Below the pieces are notes generated by a model. The model saw only the letters and a list, made by a program, of their open reading frames with translations. It had not been told where the DNA came from and ran no database searches. Source: Actinomyces provencensis (GTDB taxonomy: Bacteria; Actinomycetota; Actinomycetes; Actinomycetales; Actinomycetaceae). Taken from it: a stretch of DNA of 64,000 bases. The position numbers and the translations under genes were made by a program. This document shows, piece after piece, positions 1-7,562 of the stretch. Numbering within the stretch: the stretch's first letter is position 1; each line of letters opens with the position of its first letter. The DNA lies in the NCBI RefSeq assembly GCF_900155435.1, contig NZ_LT700212.1, positions 741,570-805,569 on the forward strand. The letters run 5' to 3'.

Positions 1-1389
1 AGGCCGGGCCTGGCATGGGCACCGGCCCTCGGTCCCGCGCGCTGGGCCGGGTCGGAGGAGGCGCTCGCGGGCGCCCTCGTGGAGGCGGTCGTGGTCGCCA
101 CCGGGGCGGAGTGCCAGGTCGGGATCGCCTCCGGGATGCTGGCCGCCCTGGAGTCCGCCCACCGCGGCCTCGTCGTCCCCGCCGACGCCACCGCAGACCT
201 CCTGGCCGACCTGCCCCTGGACAGCGTGCTGCGGGTGCTCCCCCTCGCCCTCCACGAGCTGGTCGGGGCTCCCCTGGAGCTGCTCCCGCAACTGGGGGTG
301 CGCACCTGCTCCGCACTGGTGGGGCTCGGGAGGGGCCCCCTCGTCACGCGCTTCGGCCGGGCGGGGGAGATCCTGTGGACGCTGTGCACAGGAGGGGACC
401 TCGCCACGCGCGCCATGAGACGCCGGGAGGACAGGCTCGAGGTCAGCACAGTCCTCGACCCCCCGGCCCTCGACGTCGACAGCGTGGTCATCGGGCTGAG
501 GCGGCTCGCCGAAGACCTCGCCGCGGAGCTGTGGCGCAGCGGCAGCCGTGCGGAGACCCTGACGGTGTGGATGCTCACCGAGTCCGGTCAGCGTCGCGAG
601 CGGACCTGGGGCGGGGTCGACTGCGCGGACCCCTCCGAGGTCGTGGACCGGATGCGCTGGCAGCTGCGTGGCTGGTCCCAGGAGAGGGGGAGCGCCCTGC
701 CCGGGTCGGGGGCGCCCGACTCGGCCCTGGAACAGGTCGGGCTGGTCGCCTCCGACCTCAGTGGCACCATGCCCTCCCCACGCCTGTGGGGCAGGGCGGA
801 GGGGGATGCGCGTGCGGAGAGGTCGGCCCTGCGCCTGCAGTCGCTGCTGGGGGAGGACTCCGTGCTCGCACCCCACCTCCAGGGGGGACACGACCCCCGC
901 TCACGGGTGCACGAGACACCCTGGGGGACCCCGGTGGGCGCACTGGCCTCCCCGGAGGGGGAGTGGGAGGGAGGGGTCGATGCCGCACCCGCCACCCTGC
1001 TGTCCACCCCGCTCCCCGTCCACCTGTGGGGAGAGGCGCTCCCGGTGCCGGGGGGAGCAGCACACGCAGGTGAGGGGAATGGGCAGGGCACGGATCCCGT
1101 GCACCCGGTCCCCGTGCGTGTCGGCCCCCGGGGGGACCTCACCGCCACGCCCACGCTGCTCCTGCCGGATCCCCTCCCCGGGATGCGTGTGCCGGAGGGT
1201 CTCGTGGCCGGTGGGACGGTCGGGGTCACCCTGGAGGGAGGGCCGTGGGCGGTCCTGGGACGCTGGTGGGAGGGCAGGGAGTCGCAGAGGGCCCCGCGTG
1301 CCTACCTGCGCCTGGGACGCGAGGACGCCCCCCAGCTCCTGGTCGTCCAGCGCGGGGGGAGATGGTACGTGGAGGGCGTCTACGACTGA
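1..1389 (+). CDS. imuB: ImuB-like Y-family polymerase homologue, C-terminal part (5' truncated by window edge)
   Basis: The frame is open from base 1, so the N-terminal palm with any catalytic residues lies outside the window; 462 residues are visible. The start of the visible part matches the helix-hairpin-helix and little-finger region of Y-family polymerases (LPLDSVLRVLP, LGVRTCSALVGLG, RFG). The C-terminal half has the ImuB-specific segments: an LWG element near 786, LLGEDSVLAPHLQGG, a WAVLGRWWEGR stretch and a terminal WYVEGVYD. In the ImuA'/ImuB/DnaE2 mutasome ImuB is an inactive adaptor linking DnaE2 to the beta clamp. The presence of dnaE2 downstream supports this. The clamp-binding element usually begins with Gln (QLxLWG); here it reads SPRLWG. 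Family assignment is firm; loss of polymerase activity cannot be judged from this fragment. Confidence 0.85.
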   Translation, partial: RPGLAWAPALGPARWAGSEEALAGALVEAVVVATGAECQVGIASGMLAALESAHRGLVVPADATADLLADLPLDSVLRVLPLALHELVGAPLELLPQLGVRTCSALVGLGRGPLVTRFGRAGEILWTLCTGGDLATRAMRRREDRLEVSTVLDPPALDVDSVVIGLRRLAEDLAAELWRSGSRAETLTVWMLTESGQRRERTWGGVDCADPSEVVDRMRWQLRGWSQERGSALPGSGAPDSALEQVGLVASDLSGTMPSPRLWGRAEGDARAERSALRLQSLLGEDSVLAPHLQGGHDPRSRVHETPWGTPVGALASPEGEWEGGVDAAPATLLSTPLPVHLWGEALPVPGGAAHAGEGNGQGTDPVHPVPVRVGPRGDLTATPTLLLPDPLPGMRVPEGLVAGGTVGVTLEGGPWAVLGRWWEGRESQRAPRAYLRLGREDAPQLLVVQRGGRWYVEGVYD

Positions 1390-1435
1390 GCACGCCCCCG
1401 GGTGCGCGACGTCCGTCCGGGGGTGGTCACGACGG

Positions 1436-1441
1436 TAGGAT
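1436..1441 (+). promoter_or_regulatory. -10 element (TAGGAT) of tdk
   Basis: TAGGAT fits the actinobacterial -10 consensus and lies 34 bases before the tdk ATG, in the gap after imuB. No clear -35 is visible. A ribosome binding site (gggaaggg, 1461-1468) follows. Confidence 0.45.
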
Positions 1442-1475
1442 CACCCGGGCAGCTCACGACGGGAAGGGACCGGGG

Positions 1476-2105
1476 ATGGCGAAGCTCTACTTCAGGTACG
1501 GGGCGATGAACTCCGGCAAGTCCACGGCCCTGCTGCAGGTGGCCTACAACTACGAGGAACGCGACCAGCGCGTCGTCCTGCTCAAGCCCCGCATCGACAC
1601 CAAGGGCGACCGCGAGATCATCTCCCGCCTGGGGGTCACACGCAGGGTGGACGCCCTCGTGGGCCCCGAGGACGACGTCCACGAGCTCTTCGTCGGCCTC
1701 GCCGCCACCGATCCCGAGCCCGGACCCGGCGGGAAGGTGCGCCGTGTCGCCGCGGTCCTCATCGACGAGGCCCAGTTCCTCACCCCCCTCCAGGTCGACG
1801 ACTTCCTGCGCCTGGCCGTGTGCGAGGACGTCCCCGTCCTCGCCTACGGGATCCGCACCGACTTCCGCACCACCGCCTTCCCCGGGGCGCGACGCCTCCT
1901 GGAGATCGCCCACTCCCTGGAGGAGCTCAAGACGATCTGCCGCTGCGGACGCAAGGCCATCTTCAACGCACGCCGGGTGGGGGGCCGCTTCGTCTTCGAC
2001 GGTGCCCAGGTCGCCATCGACGGGATCGACTCCACCTACGAGTCATTGTGTGCGGCCTGTTACTTGCGGGAGTCGGGAGGGGCACTGGACGGGGACGGCG
2101 CCTAG
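1476..2105 (+). CDS. tdk: Thymidine kinase (type II)
   Basis: Cytosolic salvage enzyme that phosphorylates thymidine with ATP to give dTMP. The 209-residue protein, usual for type II thymidine kinases, starts MAKLYFRYGAMNSGKS, with the Walker A loop at residues 9-16. LIDEAQF near residue 95 carries the Walker B/catalytic acid region. The lasso domain has the four zinc cysteines in two pairs, CRC near 155 and CAAC near 193. The ATG at 1476 is chosen because the family begins within a few residues of this point and a purine-rich RBS precedes it; an upstream in-frame start would run back through imuB. It stands between imuB and the SNF2 helicase with its own -10. Confidence 0.95.
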   Translation: MAKLYFRYGAMNSGKSTALLQVAYNYEERDQRVVLLKPRIDTKGDREIISRLGVTRRVDALVGPEDDVHELFVGLAATDPEPGPGGKVRRVAAVLIDEAQFLTPLQVDDFLRLAVCEDVPVLAYGIRTDFRTTAFPGARRLLEIAHSLEELKTICRCGRKAIFNARRVGGRFVFDGAQVAIDGIDSTYESLCAACYLRESGGALDGDGA

Positions 2106-2108
2106 ACT
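2103..2108 (+). promoter_or_regulatory. -10 element (TAGACT), probable leaderless start of the SNF2 gene
   Basis: TAGACT overlaps the tdk stop codon region and ends 7 bases before the A of the helicase ATG, so the transcript would begin at or next to the start codon. Only a weak purine tract (gaaggg) precedes the ATG. Confidence 0.45.
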
Positions 2109-2114
2109 GAAGGG

Positions 2115-5100
2115 ATGGCCAGCCCCCGCACACTCAGCGGTCTAGTCGTCCACCTCAGTGACGACGACATCATGGCGATGGTGGGTCCGGCCACCTGGGG
2201 CAAGGGGCTCACCTGCTTCAGGTCGGGCCAGGTCCTGGAGGTCCGCGCGGAGGGCGACCTGCGCGCCGTGGGCCGCGTGCGCGGCGCCGGTGTCACCTAC
2301 CGCACCTGGATCGAGGCCGTCGAAGGACGCCTGGACCTGACCTGTGCCTGCACGGTGGGCCGGGACTGCCGCCACTGCGTGGCGACCCTGCTGCACCTGC
2401 GCGACGAACTGCGCCGGGCCACGCCCCGGGAGGGGGAGTGGCGCAGTGCACTGTCGGGGCTGGTGGATGAGTCCGGCATCGGCGGGGAGTCGATGGCACT
2501 CCTCGTGGACACCCACGACCCCTCCTCGCCCCTGTGGATGAGCCCCCTGCGCCCGGGCACCCACACGCGCTGGGTCACCAAGCGCGCCTCCTGGCTGGAC
2601 ATCACGAACCCCCAGTGGGCCTCGGTCACCGAGGAACTCAACCCCACACACCTCGCGTTGCTGCGGGAGGGCTACCGCTACTCCCGGGAGGGACCCCAGT
2701 GGCGTTCCCCCAACGAGGTCAGCCTTGAGTCCCTCGGTGACCGTGCGGGACCCTGGCTGCGCCGCCTCGACCGCGCGGGCATCGCCCTCTTCGCCGACAC
2801 CGACCCCCTGGTGCCCCTGGTCCTGGACCCCGGGCCGTGGACCCTCGCCGTCGACGTGCGCCGCACCGAGGGAGGGCTGTCGGTGGGGGTGGCCGTCACC
2901 GACGGGAGCACCACCCGTACCTCGCCGCGCATCGACGTCGCCACGCGTCTCCTGCTGTTGGAGGGCGGGACGCGGATCGCGGAGATCCGCGGGGGCGAGG
3001 ACCTCCTGGAGAGCCTGCCCACCGGGGGCCTGACCGTGCCCGAGGGTGATCTCGCCGAGTTCCAGACCCGGTGGCTCCCTCGCCTGGAGCGCACCGTCGC
3101 AGTGGTCTCCACCGACGGGTCCTACTCGCCCGAGGAGGTCTCGCGGCCCCTCATCGTGGCCACGGTGCGCCTGGAGGGCAGCGCTGCGCTGGTGGTGCGC
3201 TGGTGGGTCGAGTACACGATCGGCGGTGCCACCTCGCGCCTGCCCCTGGAACAGGCCGATGCCGATGCCGGTGCCCAGGACCTCCGGCACGCCATCGAGG
3301 CGGGCGCGGCCAAGCTGCGCCTGCCCGAGGAACTGTGGCGTCGGAGCCTGACCACCCTGCGCCTGCCCGCCTGGCGCGCCCCGGAGTTCCTCGACCGTGT
3401 CGTGGGCGAGCTGGAGGTCGACGGCCTGGTCTGGGACGTGGCCGAGGAGGTGGCCGAGGTCAGGGTGGACGGCGACGCCATGCTCATCGACACCTCCATC
3501 GCCTCGGAGGGATCCACCGACTGGTTCGACCTGCACGCCCGCGTCCTGGTCAACGGGCGCGAGGTGGAGCTGCGTGACCTGCTCGCCGCCCTGGCCTCCG
3601 GTGAGGACCACATGCTGGTGGACGGCGTCTGGGTCACCCTGGACGGCGAGCGCCTCGAACACCTGCGCTCCCTGCTCGCCGAGGCGGAGGTGCTCGGCGA
3701 CACCGAGGGGGACACCACACGGCTCTCCGTGCTCCAGGCGGGGCTGTGGGAGGAACTCGAGGACGTCTCCGACCACGTCGAGGCCTCACGGGAGTGGACC
3801 AGGCGGGTGCGCGCCCTCACCGGGCACGGTGACCTGGCGGGCCTGCCGGTCCCGCCCTCGTCGACCGTGGAGCTGCGCCCCTACCAGGAACAGGGCCACC
3901 GCTGGCTCACCGCACTGGCCGCCCTGGGCCTGGGCGGGATCCTCGCCGATGACATGGGCCTGGGCAAGACGATCCAGGTACTCTCCGCAGTGCGCGCACT
4001 GCGCGACGCCCCCGGCGCAGGCGGGGCGGACGGAGCGCCGGTCCTGGTCGTGGCGCCGACCTCGGTGCTGGGGACCTGGGCGGGGGAGGCCCGCAGGTTC
4101 TTCCCGGACCTGGTCGTCGAGGTGGTCGACGCGACCTCACGCAGGCGCGGTGGGTCCCTGGCGGACCTCGCCAGGGGTGCCGACGTGCTCGTGACCTCCT
4201 ACACGATCGTGCGCATGGAGCCGGCGGAGTGGGCGGGGATCCACCTCTCCGGGCTCGTCGTGGACGAGGCCCAGGCCATCAAGAACCCGCGCACCGCCAT
4301 CCACTCCGCCCTCATGGGCCTGGACGCCGGGTGGCGGGTGGCCGTCACCGGCACGCCCGTGGAGAACTCGGTGTCCGATCTCTGGTCGATCCTCCAGGTG
4401 ACCGATCCCGGCCTCCTGCCCGGCTGGAAGACCTTCAACGACAAGGTGCGTCGACCCATCGAGACCCACGGGGACGAGGCGGCACTGGTTCGTCTGCGGC
4501 GCCTGACCGCTCCCTTCGTCCTGCGCCGCACCAAGGAGCAGGTGGCACCCGAGCTGCCCGACAAGACCGAGTCGGTCGTGGAGGTGGCGCTGGGGGAGGA
4601 GCACCGTCGCATCTACGACCAGTACCTCACCCGCGAGCGCTCGCGGCTCCTGGGGCTGCTCGACGACCTCCAGGCCAACCGGATGGTGGTCCTGTCCTCC
4701 ATCACCCGCCTGCGTCAGCTCGCCCTGGACCCCGCCCTGGTGGACCCGGCGTACTCCTCGGTGGGCTCCGCGAAGGTGGAGTTCCTCGCCGACCAGCTCG
4801 ACCAGGTCGTGCCCGCGGGCCACCAGGTGCTGGTCTTCAGTCAGTTCACCTCCTTCCTCGTACGCATCCGGGGGGTCCTGGAGCGTCGCGGCATCGACAT
4901 CGCCTACCTCGACGGAGCCACCCGCGACCGTGAGGGGGCCATCGAGGACTTCCGCTCGGGACGTGCACGCGTCTTCCTGATCTCCCTCAAGGCCGGCGGC
5001 ACGGGCTTGACCCTGACCGAGGCGGACTACGTCTACGTCATGGACCCCTGGTGGAACCCCGCAGCGGAGGCCCAGGCGGTGGACCGGGCGCACCGCATCG

Positions 5101-5273
5101 GCCAGTCGAAGAAGGTCAACGTCTACCGCCTGGTCGCGGAGGACACCATCGAGCAGAAGGTGCTGGACCTCCAGGACCGCAAACGTCAGCTGGTCAGCGC
5201 AGTCGTGGACGGAGGCGGGGCCGGGTCCGGGAGGATCACCGCCGAGGACCTGCGCGCCCTGCTCGAGTCCTGA
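2115..5273 (+). CDS. SNF2-family DNA helicase/ATPase with N-terminal SWIM zinc finger
   Basis: A 1052-residue double-stranded DNA translocase of the bacterial SNF2 (RapA/HepA-like) type. A SWIM zinc motif (CAC...CRHC) lies at residues 77-88. A long middle region without recognised motifs precedes the motor. The helicase core carries motif I DDMGLGKT near 613, a DEAQ box near 717, TGTPVENS near 747, and motifs V-VI (GGTGL, DRAHRIGQ) near 960-1000. The C-terminal half is typical; the N-terminal half is poorly conserved in this family. It is predicted to remodel protein-DNA or transcription complexes, but the substrate cannot be told. ATG at 2115 directly follows a -10 hexamer. It shares the strand with imuB and dnaE2, but no LexA box is visible in front of it. 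Confidence 0.9.
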   Translation: MASPRTLSGLVVHLSDDDIMAMVGPATWGKGLTCFRSGQVLEVRAEGDLRAVGRVRGAGVTYRTWIEAVEGRLDLTCACTVGRDCRHCVATLLHLRDELRRATPREGEWRSALSGLVDESGIGGESMALLVDTHDPSSPLWMSPLRPGTHTRWVTKRASWLDITNPQWASVTEELNPTHLALLREGYRYSREGPQWRSPNEVSLESLGDRAGPWLRRLDRAGIALFADTDPLVPLVLDPGPWTLAVDVRRTEGGLSVGVAVTDGSTTRTSPRIDVATRLLLLEGGTRIAEIRGGEDLLESLPTGGLTVPEGDLAEFQTRWLPRLERTVAVVSTDGSYSPEEVSRPLIVATVRLEGSAALVVRWWVEYTIGGATSRLPLEQADADAGAQDLRHAIEAGAAKLRLPEELWRRSLTTLRLPAWRAPEFLDRVVGELEVDGLVWDVAEEVAEVRVDGDAMLIDTSIASEGSTDWFDLHARVLVNGREVELRDLLAALASGEDHMLVDGVWVTLDGERLEHLRSLLAEAEVLGDTEGDTTRLSVLQAGLWEELEDVSDHVEASREWTRRVRALTGHGDLAGLPVPPSSTVELRPYQEQGHRWLTALAALGLGGILADDMGLGKTIQVLSAVRALRDAPGAGGADGAPVLVVAPTSVLGTWAGEARRFFPDLVVEVVDATSRRRGGSLADLARGADVLVTSYTIVRMEPAEWAGIHLSGLVVDEAQAIKNPRTAIHSALMGLDAGWRVAVTGTPVENSVSDLWSILQVTDPGLLPGWKTFNDKVRRPIETHGDEAALVRLRRLTAPFVLRRTKEQVAPELPDKTESVVEVALGEEHRRIYDQYLTRERSRLLGLLDDLQANRMVVLSSITRLRQLALDPALVDPAYSSVGSAKVEFLADQLDQVVPAGHQVLVFSQFTSFLVRIRGVLERRGIDIAYLDGATRDREGAIEDFRSGRARVFLISLKAGGTGLTLTEADYVYVMDPWWNPAAEAQAVDRAHRIGQSKKVNVYRLVAEDTIEQKVLDLQDRKRQLVSAVVDGGGAGSGRITAEDLRALLES

Positions 5274-5289
5274 ACCTCCCCCTCCCCGC

Positions 5290-5303
5290 AGAGGCGAGCC
5301 TCT
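5290..5303 (+). terminator. Small hairpin after the SNF2 gene
   Basis: AGAGG and CCTCT form a 5-bp stem with a 4-base loop 17 bases after the helicase stop, followed by a short T-containing stretch. It is weak but in the right place. Confidence 0.3.
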
Positions 5304-5447
5304 CTTGAGCTGCGCGGCTGGCTGGACCAGTGCAGCGCGCTGTACTTCGGGGAGCCGCCTGTCTGGACCCGCGGGCGTGGTGTCGATGCATGTTCGTCCC
5401 TCGCGGGAGCGGTGGCGCTCGGAAGCGCGGGCTGGAACGCTGTCGGC

Positions 5448-6443
5448 ATGAGAGTTCTGATCCTGGGCGGGACCGCGTGGCTGGGGCATGCCGTGGCAGG
5501 CGTCGCCGTCCGTGGTGGTCACCGCGTCACGTGTGTTGCCCGCGGTGATGCGGTGCCCCAGGGTGCGGCTCTGGTGCAGGCGGACCGTGACGCCCCCGAG
5601 GCACTCGCCGCGGTGTCCTCCTCGCGGTGGGATGCCGTCATCGACCTGGCCCGGCAGCCGGGGCATGTCCGGCGTGCCGTTCATGACCTGGAACCGGTGG
5701 CCGACCGTTTCGTGTTCGTGTCCAGCGCCAGCGTCCACGCCTCCCAGGCCGAGGTGGGTGCCGACGAGGACGCTCCGCTGCTCGGTGCGCTGCGCGCTGA
5801 CGTGATGTCCTCCCCGGCCGACTACGGGCCCGCCAAGGTCGCCTGCGAGGAGGCAGTGCTCGATGGCTTCGGCGTGCGGCGATCAGTGGTCGTGCGCCCC
5901 GGACTGATCGGTGGGCCGGGCGATCCGAGTGGCCGCACGGGCTATTGGGGTCTGAGGTTCGCCAGGCCCTCGAACCCCGGACAGCGTGTGCTCGTCCCCG
6001 ACGCACCGGACCTCCCGACGTCGGTCATCGATGTGCGTGACCTCGCCGAGTGGATCGTCCGACTGGTGGAGCAGATGTCGCACGGCACCTTCAATGCCGT
6101 GGGTGACCCGCGGCCCTTCCCCGAGCACATCGACACCGCCCGGCAGGTGGCCGGTCACGTCGGCCCCATCGCCCTGGCGACGCAGGACTGGCTCCTCGGT
6201 CACGGTGTCGCCCAGTGGTCGGGCGCACGGTCATTGCCGTTGCGGCTGGTGGACCGCTCCTGGTACGGGATGAATGCACGTTCGAATGCACGGGCGCGGG
6301 CTGCCGGTCTGGAGATCCGCCCCCTGTCGGAGACGCTTGCCGATTCCCTGCGCCGGGACCTCGACCACAGCGCGCTCCCCGGACGCGGCGCCGGGTTGAC
6401 CGACGACGAGGAACGCGAGTTGTTGACCGCACTGGGAACGTGA
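5448..6443 (+). CDS. NAD(P)-dependent epimerase/dehydratase-like SDR protein
   Basis: A 331-residue extended short-chain dehydrogenase/reductase. The N-terminal Rossmann glycine motif GGTAWLG lies at residues 7-13 after a beta strand starting at the ATG. A Tyr-x3-Lys pair (YGPAK, about residues 125-129) is the expected catalytic pair, preceded by FVSSASVH. The ATG at 5448 is preferred because MRVLILGG is the canonical beginning of this fold; the open frame extends 12 residues upstream without homology-like sequence. The substrate is unknown, perhaps a nucleotide sugar or small carbonyl. It sits alone, followed by a good terminator, so it is probably monocistronic. Confidence 0.8.
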   Translation: MRVLILGGTAWLGHAVAGVAVRGGHRVTCVARGDAVPQGAALVQADRDAPEALAAVSSSRWDAVIDLARQPGHVRRAVHDLEPVADRFVFVSSASVHASQAEVGADEDAPLLGALRADVMSSPADYGPAKVACEEAVLDGFGVRRSVVVRPGLIGGPGDPSGRTGYWGLRFARPSNPGQRVLVPDAPDLPTSVIDVRDLAEWIVRLVEQMSHGTFNAVGDPRPFPEHIDTARQVAGHVGPIALATQDWLLGHGVAQWSGARSLPLRLVDRSWYGMNARSNARARAAGLEIRPLSETLADSLRRDLDHSALPGRGAGLTDDEERELLTALGT

Positions 6444-6444
6444 G

Positions 6445-6466
6445 GGACCCCACCCGGGTGTGGTCC
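6445..6466 (+). terminator. Hairpin terminator after the SDR gene
   Basis: GGACCCCAC and GTGTGGTCC form a 9-bp stem with one mismatch and a CCGG tetraloop, starting 2 bases after the stop codon. There is no U-tract, as is common in high-GC actinomycetes. Confidence 0.55.
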
Positions 6467-6638
6467 TCCAGCCCACGGCGAGATGTTCTGTCCCCCGTGG
6501 TGCAATGGACGTGTGCGCCCCGGCGGGGCGGGTGAGGCAGGAGCCGAGGTGCTCCCTCTCCCTCTCCTTCTCCCCTTCGGAACCCGGTGGGGCCTCCGGG
6601 GGTCGTGGGGGAGAAGTCCACCGTTCGAGGCGCGGGCC

Positions 6639-6667
6639 TTGCGAGGGATATCGAAAAACGATACGAT
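6639..6667 (+). promoter_or_regulatory. Promoter of the DUF2975-XRE pair (TTGCGA-17-TACGAT)
   Basis: TTGCGA at 6639-6644 and TACGAT at 6662-6667 are separated by exactly 17 bases, the best-formed sigma-A type promoter I can see in the window. It sits in an AT-rich island and predicts a start near 6674, giving a leader of about 50 bases before the ATG at 6723. Confidence 0.6.
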
Positions 6668-6676
6668 CATATCGTT
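6657..6676. promoter_or_regulatory. Inverted-repeat operator overlapping the -10 element
   Basis: AACGATA (6657-6663), a 6-base spacer and TATCGTT (6670-6676) form a perfect 7-bp inverted repeat that covers the -10 hexamer. A bound protein would block the promoter. The XRE regulator encoded two genes downstream is the obvious candidate, by analogy with autoregulated Cro/CI-type pairs. Confidence 0.5.
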
Positions 6677-6722
6677 GATCGATGGGTCGTACGAGTGCCC
6701 GTCGCCGGTGGGGGAGGTCGTC

Positions 6723-7187
6723 ATGCGTCGTGGGGTCGTCATCGTCCTGAAGGTCCTGGTGGTGTCGGTGCTCGCCGGGATGCTGGGGGCACTGTTCTGG
6801 GGACTGCCGTGGCTCTCGGGCGAGATGGCCCGTGACCTGCCGGAGCTCGCCCACCTGCGCCCGCCCCTGCTGGTGCTGGGTGAGGTGGCACTGCTGGGTG
6901 GGATCGTCGTGCTGGCGTGCCTGTGGCAGCTGCTGACACGCGTCTCGGAGGGGCGGATCTTCGATCCCGCCTCCCTGCGCTGGGTGGCCGCGATGAGCAC
7001 GGCCTCGGCGGTGGCGGGTGTGGCGTGCGTGGCCGCGGAGTTCTGGATCCCGGGGCCACCCCTGCTGGGACTGGGGGTACTGGTCGTGGCGCTGCTGTGC
7101 CTGGGGCTGACCCTGGTCCTCGTCGTCATGCGTGGTCTCCTGGTGCAGGCGACCTCGTTCCGCGCCGAACTCGACCAGGTGATCTGA
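6723..7187 (+). CDS. DUF2975 membrane protein
   Basis: A 154-residue integral membrane protein with four predicted transmembrane segments (about residues 7-29, 43-66, 93-112 and 117-140). The short loop after segment 2 contains RVSEGRIFDPASLRWV, typical of the DUF2975 family. The ATG at 6723 is preceded by a strong RBS (gggggagg, 6710-6717); the open frame upstream to 6483 crosses the promoter and is not coding. Its stop overlaps the start of a small XRE regulator by one base. This DUF2975-XRE pairing recurs in Gram-positive bacteria (YoaS/YozG type), but its role is not established. Confidence 0.8.
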   Translation: MRRGVVIVLKVLVVSVLAGMLGALFWGLPWLSGEMARDLPELAHLRPPLLVLGEVALLGGIVVLACLWQLLTRVSEGRIFDPASLRWVAAMSTASAVAGVACVAAEFWIPGPPLLGLGVLVVALLCLGLTLVLVVMRGLLVQATSFRAELDQVI

Positions 7188-7408
7188 TGGCGATCGTCGT
7201 GGACCTGGACGTGGTGATGGCCAGGCGCAGGATCGGTGTGTCCGAGCTCGCCGAGCGGGTCGGCATCACGCCGGCGAATCTCTCGGTCCTCAAGAACGGT
7301 CGTGCGAAGGCGGTGCGCTTCTCCACGTTGGACGCGCTCTGCCGCGAGCTGGACTGCGCTCCGGGAGACATCCTCCGCCACGTCGAGGAGGACGGGATCC
7401 GGGAGTGA
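7187..7408 (+). CDS. Small XRE (Cro/CI-type) helix-turn-helix regulator
   Basis: A 73-residue DNA-binding protein that is almost entirely one HTH_XRE domain: VSELAERVGITPANLSVLKNGRAKAVRFSTLDALCRELDC contains the recognition helix and the family's LKNG turn. The ATG overlaps the DUF2975 stop (TGATG), so translation is coupled. It probably represses its own promoter at the inverted repeat at 6657-6676; this is inference from position. Its hydrophobic partner may sequester or sense for it. Confidence 0.85.
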   Translation: MAIVVDLDVVMARRRIGVSELAERVGITPANLSVLKNGRAKAVRFSTLDALCRELDCAPGDILRHVEEDGIRE

Positions 7409-7534
7409 TCGGTCCCTGAGGCAGCGCCCGCTGCCTGCTCGGGGCATGCCCCAGCGACGGGAGTCCCCCACGACGAGCGTGGTGGCGAGCGTGGTGGCGA
7501 CGGCGGGGCTGGTGCTGGCTGCGGGTGCACGAGA

Positions 7535-7550
7535 TCGAACAGGTGTTCGA
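7535..7550. promoter_or_regulatory. LexA box (SOS box) of dnaE2
   Basis: TCGAACAGGTGTTCGA is a perfect palindromic match to the actinobacterial/Gram-positive LexA consensus TCGAAC-N4-GTTCGA. It ends 12 bases before the dnaE2 ATG and directly abuts the -10 hexamer TAGACT (7551-7556), so LexA would occlude the promoter. Confidence 0.9.
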
Positions 7551-7556
7551 TAGACT
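7551..7556 (+). promoter_or_regulatory. -10 element (TAGACT) of dnaE2
   Basis: The hexamer ends 7 bases before the ATG, so the mRNA is probably leaderless; there is no Shine-Dalgarno sequence between it and the ATG. Confidence 0.5.
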
Positions 7557-7562
7557 GGTGTC

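Noticed and set aside
2142-5738. Long minus-strand open frames opposite the SNF2 gene (544 and 533 codons)
   Set aside because: They are shadows produced by high GC: rich in Gly/Asp/Val/Gln/His without recognisable motifs, and fully antisense to a clear helicase.
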